The notes beneath the pieces were generated by a model. It did not search any database. It was not told where the DNA came from and saw only the letters and a list, made by a program, of their open reading frames with translations. A stretch of DNA of 64,000 bases, from contig NZ_BMND01000003.1 of NCBI RefSeq assembly GCF_014646275.1, positions 124,001-188,000 on the forward strand, written 5' to 3'. The position numbers and the translations under genes are program-made. Source of the stretch: Streptomyces kronopolitis (GTDB lineage: Bacteria > Actinomycetota > Actinomycetes > Streptomycetales > Streptomycetaceae). Within the stretch, counting starts at the first letter, position 1. Each line of letters opens with the position of its first letter. This document shows positions 27,025 through 35,780 of the stretch, piece by piece.

Positions 27025-29577
27025 ATGGCACGCGGCAAGCTTCGGATATATCTCGGCGCGGCACCGGGCGTCGGCAAGACGTACGCGATGCTGTCCGAGG
27101 CGCACCGGCGCGTGGAGCGGGGCACGGACCTCGTGGTGGCGTTCGTCGAGCACCACGGCCGGCCCCGTACGGAGGTCATGCTCCACGGGCTGGAGCAGAT
27201 CCGGCGCCGGGAGCTGGAGTACCGCGGCGCGGTTTTCACCGAAATGGACGTGGACGCGGTGCTGGACCGCGGGCCCGCCGTGGCGCTCGTCGACGAGCTG
27301 GCGCACACCAACGTCCCCGGGTCGCGCAACGGCAAGCGGTGGCAGGACATCGAGGAGCTGCTGGAGGCCGGGATCGATGTGGTCTCGACGGTGAACATCC
27401 AGCATCTGGAGTCGCTCGGGGACGTCGTCGAGGCGATAACGGGTGTGCGGCAGCGCGAGACCGTGCCGGACGAGGTGGTCCGCCGGGCCGACCAGATCGA
27501 GCTTGTCGACATGTCGCCCCAGGCAATCCGCCGGCGGATGGCGCACGGCAACATCTACCAGTCCGACAAGGTGGACGCCGCGCTGTCCAACTACTTCCGG
27601 CCGGGCAACCTCACGGCGCTGCGCGAGCTGGCGCTGCTGTGGGTCGCCGACCGGGTGGACGAGTATCTGCAGGAGTACCGCGCGGAGCACTCGATCCGCT
27701 CCACCTGGCAGGCGCGCGAGCGCATCGTCGTCGGACTCACCGGCGGGCCGGAGGGGCGGACGCTGATCCGCCGCGCGGCCCGGATGGCCGCCAAGGGGTC
27801 GGGCAGTGAGGTGCTCGCCGTCTACATCGCCCGCAGTGACGGGCTGACCTCGGCCTCGCCCAAGGAACTCGCCGTCCAGCGCACGCTGGTGGAGGACCTG
27901 GGAGGAACGTTCCACCACGTCATCGGCGACGACATCTCCGGTGCCCTGCTGGAGTTCGCGCGGGGGGTCAACGCCACCCAGATCGTGCTGGGGTCCAGTC
28001 GCCGTAAGGCCTGGCAGTACATCTTCGGGCCCGGGGTGGGCGCGAGCGTCGCCCGGGACTCCGGGCCCGACCTCGACGTGCACATCGTCACCCACGAGGA
28101 GGCCGCGAAGGGCCGGGGGCTCCCGGTGGTGCGCGGGGCGCGGCTGGGGCGGGCCCGGATCATCGCCGGGTGGCTCGTCGGCGTCGCCGGACCCGTGCTG
28201 CTCTCGCTGCTGCTGACCGGCATCGCCAACGGGCCCGGGCTGGCCAACGACGTGCTGCTGTTCCTCTTCCTGACCGTGGTGGCCGCGCTGCTCGGCGGGC
28301 AGCTGCCGGCGCTGGCGTCGGCCGCGGCCGGTTCGCTGCTGCTGAACTTCTACTTCACCCCGCCGACGCACACCCTCACGGTCAGCGACCCGGAGAACCT
28401 CGTCGCGATCGTGATCTTCTTCGCGGTCGCGGTGTCGGTCGCCTCCGTGGTCGATCTCGCCGCCCGGCGCACCCACCAGGCCGCCAGGCTGCGTGCCGAG
28501 TCGGAGATCCTGTCCTTCCTGGCGGGCAGCGTGCTGCGCGGTGAGACGACGCTGGACGCGCTGCTGGAGCGGGTGCGCGAGACCTTCGGCATGGAGACGG
28601 TGGCGCTGCTGGAGCGGGCCGGCGACGTCGAGCCGTGGACCTGCGCGGGCCGGGCCGGCACCGACCACGGCACGCCGCTGCTGCGCCCCGAGGACGCCGA
28701 TGTCGACATGCCGGTGGGCGACCACATGGCGCTGGCGCTGCGGGGCCGGGTGCTGCCCGCGGAGGACCGCCGGGTGCTGGCCGCGTTCGCCGCCCAGGCC
28801 GCTGTCGTGCTGGACCGGCAGCGGCTGGTGGGCGAGGCGGAGCGGGCCCGGGAGCTGGCTGAGGGCAACCGCATCCGCACGGCGCTGCTGGCCGCGGTCA
28901 GCCACGATCTGCGTACCCCCCTGGCGAGCATCAAGGCCTCCGTCACCTCCTTGCGCTCCGACGATGTCGCCTGGTCCCGGGAGGACGAGGCGGAGCTGCT
29001 GGCCGGCATCGAGGCGGGCGCCGACCGGCTGGACCATCTCGTCGGCAACCTCCTGGACATGTCCCGGCTGCAGACCGGCACCGTCACCCCGCTGATCCGC
29101 GACATCGACCTCGACGAGGTGGTGCCGATGGCGCTGGGCGGCGTCCCGGAGGGCAGCGTCACCCTCGACATCCCCGAGGAGCTGCCGATCGTGGCGGTCG
29201 ACCCGGGGCTGCTGGAGCGCTCGGTCGCCAACCTCGTCGAGAACGCCGTCAAATACAGCCCGGACGGCAGGGCGGTGCTGGTCTCGGCCAGCGCGCTCGG
29301 CGACCGGGTGGAGCTGCGGATCGCCGATCGCGGTCCGGGGGTGCCGGACGGCGCCAAGGACCGGATCTTCGAGCCCTTCCAGCGCTACGGTGACGCGCCG
29401 CGCGGCGCCGGCGTGGGGCTCGGGCTGGCCGTGGCGCGCGGCTTCGCGGAGGCGATGGGCGGCACCCTCGCCGCCGAGGACACCCCCGGCGGCGGGATGA
29501 CCATGGTGCTCACCCTCCGGGCCGCCTCCGGCGGGCCACCCGCCAGGCCCGGTCTCCCGGCGCGGGCCACGACATGA
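27025..29577 (+). CDS. kdpD: Sensor histidine kinase KdpD
   Basis: The potassium/turgor sensor that controls kdpFABC through KdpE. The 850-residue protein has the full KdpD layout. The N-terminal KdpD domain carries a P-loop GAAPGVGKTYAML (residues 11-23) and DELAHTNVPGSRN. A USP-like domain follows at about 230-370 (RIVVGLTGGPEGRTLIRRAA). Then come four membrane helices (about 385-485), a GAF-type domain, and the kinase core with AVSHDLRTPLASIK (His627) and the ATP-binding boxes NLVENAVKYSP and GVGLGLAVARGF. The ribosome site is weak. Confidence 0.95.
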   Translation: MARGKLRIYLGAAPGVGKTYAMLSEAHRRVERGTDLVVAFVEHHGRPRTEVMLHGLEQIRRRELEYRGAVFTEMDVDAVLDRGPAVALVDELAHTNVPGSRNGKRWQDIEELLEAGIDVVSTVNIQHLESLGDVVEAITGVRQRETVPDEVVRRADQIELVDMSPQAIRRRMAHGNIYQSDKVDAALSNYFRPGNLTALRELALLWVADRVDEYLQEYRAEHSIRSTWQARERIVVGLTGGPEGRTLIRRAARMAAKGSGSEVLAVYIARSDGLTSASPKELAVQRTLVEDLGGTFHHVIGDDISGALLEFARGVNATQIVLGSSRRKAWQYIFGPGVGASVARDSGPDLDVHIVTHEEAAKGRGLPVVRGARLGRARIIAGWLVGVAGPVLLSLLLTGIANGPGLANDVLLFLFLTVVAALLGGQLPALASAAAGSLLLNFYFTPPTHTLTVSDPENLVAIVIFFAVAVSVASVVDLAARRTHQAARLRAESEILSFLAGSVLRGETTLDALLERVRETFGMETVALLERAGDVEPWTCAGRAGTDHGTPLLRPEDADVDMPVGDHMALALRGRVLPAEDRRVLAAFAAQAAVVLDRQRLVGEAERARELAEGNRIRTALLAAVSHDLRTPLASIKASVTSLRSDDVAWSREDEAELLAGIEAGADRLDHLVGNLLDMSRLQTGTVTPLIRDIDLDEVVPMALGGVPEGSVTLDIPEELPIVAVDPGLLERSVANLVENAVKYSPDGRAVLVSASALGDRVELRIADRGPGVPDGAKDRIFEPFQRYGDAPRGAGVGLGLAVARGFAEAMGGTLAAEDTPGGGMTMVLTLRAASGGPPARPGLPARATT

Positions 29578-29656
29578 CCCGGGCCGCCGGGATCACCCCC
29601 ACCCCACCTCCCGCGGGTCCGGCCCGCCGGGGGACGACACCGCGAGGAGAACGCCA

Positions 29657-30340
29657 GTGAACCGGGTGCTTGTGGTCGATGACGAGCCGCAGATCGTCCG
29701 CGCCCTCGTGATCAACCTGAAGGCGCGCAAGTACGAGGTCGACGCCGCCCCCGACGGGGCCACCGCGCTGAAGCTCGCGGCCGCCCGCCACCCCGATGTG
29801 ATCGTCCTCGACCTCGGGCTGCCCGATATGGACGGCGTCGAGGTGATCAAGGGGCTGCGGGGCTGGACGCGGGTGCCGATCCTGGTGCTCTCCGCGCGGC
29901 AGACCTCCGACGAGAAGGTGGAGGCGCTGGACGCCGGCGCGGACGACTACGTCACCAAGCCCTTCGGCATGGACGAGCTGCTGGCCCGGCTGCGGGCGGC
30001 GGTGCGCCGGGCCGAGCCGACCGGTGCGGCCGACGACGCGGTGGTCGTCGAGACCGCGGGGTTCACCGTCGACCTCGCCGCGAAGAAGGTCAACCGCGGC
30101 GGCCGGGACATCCGGCTGACCCCCACCGAGTGGCACCTCCTGGAGGTCCTGGTCCGCAACGCGGGGCGGCTGGTCAGCCAGAAGCAGCTGCTCCAGGAGG
30201 TGTGGGGGCCCTCGTACGGCACCGAGACCAACTATCTGCGGGTGTACATGGCCCAGCTCCGCCGCAAGCTGGAGAGCGACCCCTCGCACCCGAAGCACTT
30301 CATCACCGAGCCGGGCATGGGATACCGCTTCGAGCAGTAG
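29657..30340 (+). CDS. kdpE: Response regulator KdpE
   Basis: A 227-residue OmpR/PhoB-type regulator that activates kdpFABC when potassium is limiting. The receiver domain has the acidic pair in VVDDEP, phosphorylated Asp52 in VIVLDLGLPD, Ser in VLSARQ and Lys in YVTKPFG. The winged-helix domain (about 130-227) ends NYLRVYMAQLRRKLE and GMGYRFEQ, as in KdpE. It begins 79 bases after kdpD and is probably co-transcribed. Confidence 0.95.
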   Translation: MNRVLVVDDEPQIVRALVINLKARKYEVDAAPDGATALKLAAARHPDVIVLDLGLPDMDGVEVIKGLRGWTRVPILVLSARQTSDEKVEALDAGADDYVTKPFGMDELLARLRAAVRRAEPTGAADDAVVVETAGFTVDLAAKKVNRGGRDIRLTPTEWHLLEVLVRNAGRLVSQKQLLQEVWGPSYGTETNYLRVYMAQLRRKLESDPSHPKHFITEPGMGYRFEQ

Positions 30341-30452
30341 TGCCGTGGCGCGGGTGGCGGCCCGCCCCGGGCGGGCGCGGCTTTGTGAGGCGGGTACGAA
30401 GTCCCTGTGCGGACCGTGATCCGCCGCCCCGGCCACCGGTACGCTTGGGCGC

Positions 30453-30851
30453 ATGAGTGCTGGGACCCGATCCGAGAAGCCGGCCGGTCGCTTCCGCCGG
30501 ATGCTCGACCGGCTGTCCTCCTCCGAGGAGGAGCTGCAGTCCGCCGAGCTGCAACAGGATGCGCAGAACGCGGGGTGCACCCGTATCTGCGACTGCGACG
30601 ACCGGCAGATAGTCAAGGTCACCGGCACCCTGCGGCATGTCACGCTGCGGCCGCGCGCCGGGGTGCCCGCGCTCGAGGCGGAGCTGTTCGACGGCTCCGC
30701 GGCGCTCGACGTGGTGTGGCTGGGACGCCGCTCCATCGTCGGGATCGAGCCGGGCCGCAAGCTCATCGCCTCGGGCCGGGTCTCGCTGAGCCACGGACGC
30801 CGGGTGCTCTTCAATCCGAAGTACGAACTCCGACCGCTCGGACAGGAGTAG
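30453..30851 (+). CDS. OB-fold nucleic-acid-binding domain protein
   Basis: A 132-residue protein with a helical N-terminus and an OB-fold in residues 45-132 (the beta-barrel region around QIVKVTGTLRHVTLRPRAG and AALDVVWLGRRSIVGIEPG). It resembles the tRNA-anticodon/RecG-wedge class of OB folds. The CTRICDCDD segment contains paired cysteines. Function is unknown; binding of single-stranded DNA or RNA is inferred from the fold. It is four bases upstream of the DUF3159 gene and clearly co-transcribed with it. Confidence 0.82.
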   Translation: MSAGTRSEKPAGRFRRMLDRLSSSEEELQSAELQQDAQNAGCTRICDCDDRQIVKVTGTLRHVTLRPRAGVPALEAELFDGSAALDVVWLGRRSIVGIEPGRKLIASGRVSLSHGRRVLFNPKYELRPLGQE

Positions 30852-30854
30852 CCG

Positions 30855-31724
30855 GTGACGTCTCACGACCGACCGACCACTGACGCGCATGCCCATCCCG
30901 ATCCCTCCGCAGGCCCCTCGCCCGCCCCGTCCGGCCAGGGCGCCGAGGACGCCCCCGACGGCAGGCAGCTGACCGAGGCCGCGCTGTTCGAGGCGTTCGG
31001 CGGTGTGCGCGGCATGGTGGAGACCGTGGTCCCCGGCCTGCTGTTCGTCACGATCTTCACGATCAACAAGGACCTGCACGCCTCGGCGATCGCCGCGCTG
31101 GCCGTCTCGCTGGTGCTGGCGGCCGTGCGCCTGGTCCGCAAGGACACCGTCAAGCACGCGTTCAGCGGTGTCCTCGGGGTGGCCTTCGGCGTGGTCTTCG
31201 CGATGATGACCGGCAACGCCAAGGACTTCTACCTGCCGGGCATGCTCTACACCCTCGGGCTGGCCGTCGCCTACCTCGGCACCACGCTCGCCGGCGTCCC
31301 GCTGATCGGCCTGATGCTGGGTCCGGTGTTCAAGGAGAACCTCTCCTGGCGCACCCGCAACCCCGGCCGCAAGAAGGCCTACGCGAAGTCCAGCTGGGCC
31401 TGGGGGCTGATCCTGCTCGCCAAGTGCGCGATCCTCTTCCCGCTGTACTGGTGGGCCGACACCACCCAGCTCGGCTGGGTGCTGATCGCGCTGAAGATCC
31501 CGCCGTTCCTGCTCGCCGTCTACCTCACCTGGATCTTCCTGGCGAAGGCGCCGCCGCCGATCGACGTCTTCGCCGAGATGGAGGCGAAGGAGAAGGCCGA
31601 GGAGGAGGCCGCCGAGCGCCGCCGCGGCGAGCGCGCCGCCGCGGCCCCAGTGGCCGAGCCGTACGGGGACATCGCGGCGCCGGCCGCCCCCGAGCGCCCG
31701 CAGGGGCCGCGGCACCGCCGCTGA
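30855..31724 (+). CDS. DUF3159 family membrane protein
   Basis: A 289-residue membrane protein of the actinobacterial DUF3159 family. About six membrane helices lie between residues 50 and 240, beginning VPGLLFVTIFTINKDLHASA. The conserved loop FKENLSWRTRNPGRKKAYA is present near 160-178. The C-terminus is charged (Glu/Ala/Arg). Function is unknown; the pairing with an OB-fold protein is conserved in Streptomyces by my recollection. GTG 30855 is the start. Confidence 0.87.
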   Translation: MTSHDRPTTDAHAHPDPSAGPSPAPSGQGAEDAPDGRQLTEAALFEAFGGVRGMVETVVPGLLFVTIFTINKDLHASAIAALAVSLVLAAVRLVRKDTVKHAFSGVLGVAFGVVFAMMTGNAKDFYLPGMLYTLGLAVAYLGTTLAGVPLIGLMLGPVFKENLSWRTRNPGRKKAYAKSSWAWGLILLAKCAILFPLYWWADTTQLGWVLIALKIPPFLLAVYLTWIFLAKAPPPIDVFAEMEAKEKAEEEAAERRRGERAAAAPVAEPYGDIAAPAAPERPQGPRHRR

Positions 31725-31738
31725 CCCGCCGACGCACC

Positions 31739-31784
31739 GAACGCCGTGGCCCGGGAACCGTACGGTTCCCGGGCCACGGCGTTC
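31739..31784. terminator. 46-bp perfect palindrome, bidirectional terminator
   Basis: Bases 31739-31784 are a perfect palindrome centred at 31761/31762 with no unpaired loop in the DNA; in RNA it would fold to a stem of about 20 bp. It lies between the stops of the converging DUF3159 and ceoC genes. Confidence 0.8.
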
Positions 31785-31805
31785 ATCGGGCCGGGGCGGC
31801 CGGTG

Positions 31806-32477
31806 CTACGCCCCCTCGTGCCGCACCGACAGCAGGTCCTCCAGCTGCTCCTCGCGCGACTGCGCCGCGACGAACAGCAGCTCGTCACCGGCCTCCAGCG
31901 CGTCCTCCTTGTTGGGCGTCAGCACCCGCGTGCCGCGGATGATCGTGACCAGGGAGGTGTCCTGGGGCCACTCCACGTCGCCGACCCGGGTGCCGGCCAG
32001 CGCGGCCTCCGGCGGCAGCGTCAGCTCGACGAGGTTGGCGTCGCCGTGGCTGAAGCGCAGCAGCCGCACCAGGTCGCCGACGCTGACGGCCTCCTCGACC
32101 AGGGCCGACATCAGACGCGGCGTGGAGACCGCGACATCGACGCCCCAGGACTCGTTGAACAGCCACTCGTTCTTGGGGTTGTTGACCCGCGCGACCACCC
32201 GCGGCACGCCGTACTCGGTCTTGGCGAGCAGCGAGACGACGAGGTTGACCTTGTCGTCACCGGTCGCCGCGATGACGACGTTGCACCGCTGCAGCGCCGC
32301 CTCGTCCAGCGAGGTGATCTCGCAGGCGTCGGCCAGCAGCCATTCGGCCAGCGGCACCCGCTCCACCGAGATGGCGGTCGGCGCCTTGTCGATGAGCAGG
32401 ATCTCGTGACCGTTCTCCAGGAGCTCGCCGGCGATGGAACGGCCCACCGCGCCCGCGCCCGCAATCGCGACCCTCAT
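31806..32477 (-). CDS. ceoC: Trk-type potassium uptake RCK protein (CeoC/TrkA)
   Basis: A 223-residue cytoplasmic regulator of potassium transport. The RCK_N Rossmann domain begins MRVAIAGAGAVGRSIAGELL, with a GxGxxG nucleotide site and the acidic residue at the end of beta 2 (LLIDKAP). The RCK_C domain covers about residues 140-215. Its start overlaps the end of ceoB by four bases (ATGA). In actinobacteria CeoB and CeoC act as two half-TrkA proteins that gate a Trk/Ktr-type channel; no channel subunit of that type is adjacent. Confidence 0.88.
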   Translation of the reverse strand: MRVAIAGAGAVGRSIAGELLENGHEILLIDKAPTAISVERVPLAEWLLADACEITSLDEAALQRCNVVIAATGDDKVNLVVSLLAKTEYGVPRVVARVNNPKNEWLFNESWGVDVAVSTPRLMSALVEEAVSVGDLVRLLRFSHGDANLVELTLPPEAALAGTRVGDVEWPQDTSLVTIIRGTRVLTPNKEDALEAGDELLFVAAQSREEQLEDLLSVRHEGA

Positions 32478-33142
32478 GACTGCGCCCCCTCGGGACCCGT
32501 GGCGAATGCCGCCTCGACCTTCTCGACCTCGTCGGTGCGCATCATCACGTGCACCAGGTCGCCTTCCTGCAGCACCGTCTGCGAGGTGGGCAGCATCGCC
32601 TCACCCAGCCGGGTGAGGAAGGCGACGCGGACGCCGGTCTCCTCCTGCAGCGTGCTGATCTTGTGTCCGACCCAGGACGGGTCGGTGTGGACCTCGGCGA
32701 GCTGGACGCCGCCGCTCGGGTCCCGCCACAGCGGTTCGGCGCCCGAGGGCAGCAGCCGGCGCAGCATCTGGTCGGCCGTCCAGCGGACGGTGGCGACGGT
32801 GGGGATGCCCAGGCGCTGGTAGACCTCGGCGCGGCGCGGGTCGTAGATGCGGGCCGCGACGTTCTCGACGCCGAACATCTCGCGGGCCACCCGGGCGGCG
32901 ATGATGTTGGAGTTGTCACCGCTGGAGACGGCGGCGAAGGCGCCCGCCTCCTCGATGCCGGCCTCGCGCAGGGTGTCCTGGTCGAAGCCGACGCCGGTCA
33001 CCCGGCGGCCGCCGAAGGACGAGCCCAGGCGACGGAACGCGGTCGGGTCCTGGTCGACCACCGCGATGGTGTGACCCTTGCTCTCCAGGGTCTGTGCGAG
33101 CGCGGAGCCCACGCGCCCGCACCCCATGATGACGATGTGCAT
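32474..33142 (-). CDS. ceoB: Trk-type potassium uptake RCK protein (CeoB/TrkA)
   Basis: A 222-residue RCK protein, first gene of the ceoBC pair. It starts MHIVIMGCGRVGSALAQTLE, a clear GxGxxG dinucleotide site, with AVVDQDP following. RCK_C lies at about residues 135-215. ATG 33142 was chosen because the conserved N-terminus begins there; the open frame on this strand continues far upstream only as a shadow of the gene at 33425. Confidence 0.9.
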   Translation of the reverse strand: MHIVIMGCGRVGSALAQTLESKGHTIAVVDQDPTAFRRLGSSFGGRRVTGVGFDQDTLREAGIEEAGAFAAVSSGDNSNIIAARVAREMFGVENVAARIYDPRRAEVYQRLGIPTVATVRWTADQMLRRLLPSGAEPLWRDPSGGVQLAEVHTDPSWVGHKISTLQEETGVRVAFLTRLGEAMLPTSQTVLQEGDLVHVMMRTDEVEKVEAAFATGPEGAQS

Positions 33143-33424
33143 GCTGATTACCCCGTGCCCTGTACTAGCGCGATGACCTGCACAAACACCCTGCTCACTA
33201 CTTCCTTCTCCCAGTACCGGCGACACGAGGCCACGGCTCGCGACACGGACCCGGCGGGGTCGGCGGGAGCGCCGCGCGCGCCGTGGTCCGGTACAACCGT
33301 AGCCGCAATGCCGACCCCGGTAGGGGGCGCGGTGGGCGGCATTCGGATGGGGCACCGCCCGGTGGCGCGCCCGCCTCCCGCACCGGGCTGCGCCGCGCCG
33401 CTCCCGTAGGGCACGCTGAGCGAT
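33143..33424. promoter_or_regulatory. Divergent promoter region between ceoB and the RCK membrane protein
   Basis: A 282-base intergenic region driving two potassium-related units in opposite directions. The left part contains a moderately AT-rich stretch (about 33170-33215) suitable for the ceoB promoter. No riboswitch fold or regulator motif was recognised. Confidence 0.4.
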
Positions 33425-35449
33425 GTGCCCAACCTGCCTCTCCAGCCCCAACAGGGCTCCTACACCTCGCACATGGTGGTCTGCGGCGACGATGCGCTCG
33501 CGCACCGGCTCGCCGCCGAGCTCCGGGATGTCTACGGCGAACGGGTGACGCTGGTCGTCCCCTCCGCCCGGGAGCCGCACCGCCCCCGCATCCCGCCGCC
33601 GGCCCGCGCGCTCGACCGGGCGACCGCGCTCCTGGGCCGGGTGTCCGCCGCGGTCGCCCGTACCCCGCCGGCGCCGTCCGAGGCGCTCGGGGACGGCACG
33701 GAACGCCCGGAGGAGGCCGTACGGATCCTGGAGGCGGCGCAGCCGGACGACCGGGCGCTGGCCGAGGCGGGCGTCGCCGAGGCGGGCGCGCTGGCCCTGG
33801 TATACGACGACGACGAGCTCAACATCCACGCCGCGCTGCGCGCCCGCCGGCTCAACCCCCGCCTGCGGCTGGTCATCCGGCTCTACAACCGCAAACTCGG
33901 CCAGCACCTGGAGGAGTTGCTCGACCAGGCAGCGGCGGTCGCCGCCCTGGACAGCGACGGCGGCGGGGACACCGGGGCCGCCGACGCCTCCGATGCCTCC
34001 ACGACTGTGCTGTCCGACGCCGACACCGTGGCCCCCGCGCTGGTGGCCACCGCGGTCGCCGGGACCAGCAAGGTCATCGAGGCGGACGGGCTGCTGCTGC
34101 GGGCGGTGGAGCGGATGCCGGTGCCGCCCGGCCGGCCCGGCGGCCCCGGCCTGTGCACCCTGGCGCTGCTGCCCGCCGCCGCCAACGACCCCGGCCAGGA
34201 GCCGGGTTCGGGCCACGACGGCGACGAGCGGCCGCTGCTGCTGCCCGACGACGCCGCGGTCGCGGGGGCCGCCGGCTGCGGCACCGTCGTCCTGGAGACC
34301 GTCTCCTATACGGGGCGGCCGGTGCGCCCGGCACGGCTGCGCGGCCGGGGCGCCCCCCTCGCCTCGCTCTTCTCCCGGCGGCTGCGCTGGTCCCTGGCCG
34401 GCGTCGTCGGCGCGGTGCTGGCGCTGGCCGTCGCCTCCTGGCTCACCACCGGTCTGGCCCCGGTGCACGGCGCCTACCTCACGCTGCTGGACCTCTTCGC
34501 GATCAACGACCCGGCGCTCGGCCAGCCGCTGCCCCGCAAGATCCTGCAACTGCTGTCCGGGCTGACCGGGCTGTTGCTGCTGCCGGTGCTGGTCGCGGCG
34601 GCGTTCGAGGGGCTGGGCACCTTCCGCAGCGCCTCGGCGCTGCGCCGCCCGCCGCGCGGACTGTCGGGGCACGTGGTGCTGCTGGGCCTCGGCAAGGTCG
34701 GCACCCGCGTCCTGGCGCGGCTGCACGAAATGGGCATCCCCGTGGTGTGCATCGAGGCGGACCCCGAGGCGCGCGGCATCGCCCTGGCCCGCCGGCTGCG
34801 GGTGCCCACCGTCCTCGGGGACGTCACCCAGGAGGGGGTCCTGGAGGCCGCGATGATCGGCCGGGCGGCCTCCCTGCTCGCCCTCAGCAGCGCGGACACC
34901 ACGAATCTGGAGGCCGCCCTCTACGCCCGCAGCGTCACCCCGGGACTGCGGGTCACCCTGCGGCTGTTCGACGACCGGTTCGCCACCGCCGTCTACCGCA
35001 CGCTGCGTGCCGCGCACCCCGGGGCGCTCACCCGCAGCCGCAGCACCTCCTTCCTGGCCGCGCCGGCCTTCGCCGGCGCGATGATGGGGCGCCAGATCCT
35101 GGGGGCCATCCCCGTCGAGCGCCGGGTGCTGCTGGTCGCCCGGGTCGGGGTGCGCGGCAATCCCGCGCTGGAGGGCCGCACCGTCGCCGAGGTGCTGCGG
35201 CCCGGGCGACTGCGGGTGCTGGCCGTCGACACCTCCGCGCCCGACGAGGCGCAGCCGCCGGCCGCGGCCGCCGCGCCGCCGCCGGACACCGAGCGCGAAC
35301 CGGCCCGGCTGGTGCACGAACTCGGCGACGACTACGTGCTGCGGCCGCAGGACCGGGTGCTGCTGGCGGCCACCCGCCAGGGGCTGGGCGATCTGCACGT
35401 CCGCCGGCCGCGGGCCACCGGAGCCGCAGCCGCGGCCCGGCAGGGCTGA
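33425..35449 (+). CDS. Membrane protein with two RCK/TrkA-N-like halves (ion-channel-like)
   Basis: A 674-residue protein. The N-terminal TrkA-N-like domain (about residues 15-170) begins SHMVVCGDDALAHRLAAELR. A membrane pair follows at about 320-405 (LAGVVGAVLALAVASWLTT and the helix around LSGLTGLLLLPVLVAAAFEG). A second NAD-binding RCK domain begins GHVVLLGLGKVGTRVLARLH (GxGxxG) at about 415, followed by an RCK_C-like part. The layout of two RCK domains around two membrane helices recalls calcium- or NAD-gated potassium channels, but no TVGYG-type filter is visible between the helices, so pore activity is uncertain. Confidence 0.78.
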   Translation: MPNLPLQPQQGSYTSHMVVCGDDALAHRLAAELRDVYGERVTLVVPSAREPHRPRIPPPARALDRATALLGRVSAAVARTPPAPSEALGDGTERPEEAVRILEAAQPDDRALAEAGVAEAGALALVYDDDELNIHAALRARRLNPRLRLVIRLYNRKLGQHLEELLDQAAAVAALDSDGGGDTGAADASDASTTVLSDADTVAPALVATAVAGTSKVIEADGLLLRAVERMPVPPGRPGGPGLCTLALLPAAANDPGQEPGSGHDGDERPLLLPDDAAVAGAAGCGTVVLETVSYTGRPVRPARLRGRGAPLASLFSRRLRWSLAGVVGAVLALAVASWLTTGLAPVHGAYLTLLDLFAINDPALGQPLPRKILQLLSGLTGLLLLPVLVAAAFEGLGTFRSASALRRPPRGLSGHVVLLGLGKVGTRVLARLHEMGIPVVCIEADPEARGIALARRLRVPTVLGDVTQEGVLEAAMIGRAASLLALSSADTTNLEAALYARSVTPGLRVTLRLFDDRFATAVYRTLRAAHPGALTRSRSTSFLAAPAFAGAMMGRQILGAIPVERRVLLVARVGVRGNPALEGRTVAEVLRPGRLRVLAVDTSAPDEAQPPAAAAAPPPDTEREPARLVHELGDDYVLRPQDRVLLAATRQGLGDLHVRRPRATGAAAAARQG

Positions 35450-35457
35450 CCGGGGCG

Positions 35458-35487
35458 GGGGAGCGGGCGGAGCCCCGCCCGCTCCCC
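35458..35487 (+). terminator. Hairpin terminator
   Basis: Perfect 13-bp arms (35458-35470 and 35475-35487) with a 4-base loop AGCC start just after the stop of the RCK membrane protein. Confidence 0.75.
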
Positions 35488-35504
35488 GTGCGCGGGGCCG
35501 CACC

Positions 35505-35591
35505 GTGACCCCGGCGTCGCACCACGTCACCGGTGTGATCACTGCGTGACGGCGCCACTCGTTCCCGTGACGGACGCCAGGGGTACGTGAC
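35505..35591 (+). promoter_or_regulatory. Phased GTGAC repeats upstream of the KimA-like gene
   Basis: Four direct GTGAC copies start at 35505, 35546, 35567 and 35587 (spacing 41, 21 and 20 bp, about whole helical turns), with one inverted copy GTCAC at 35526. They lie 190-276 bp before the start codon. This looks like a multi-site operator, but no known factor was identified. No gene is seen in 35,592-35,780. Confidence 0.4.
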
Positions 35592-35780
35592 GAACGACAC
35601 AGTCCGGGCCGCCGTGTCCGGCCCGTGCGTGCGACGTGCGGATCCTGTGCGGGCACCGCCCCGTGGAGCGCCCGTCAGCAGGCCGGATGTGCCCCGCGGG
35701 ACCCACCGCGCTCCCGGGGGCGGTCACCGGTGCGGGGAGCGGGTGGGCGCGGGCCTTGACGAAGGCTTAGCATCCTCTGC

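Noticed and set aside
35592..35780. ydaO-type c-di-AMP riboswitch before the KimA-like gene
   Set aside because: Considered because Bacillus kimA has one, but no conserved ydaO elements or the expected nested stems could be seen by eye.
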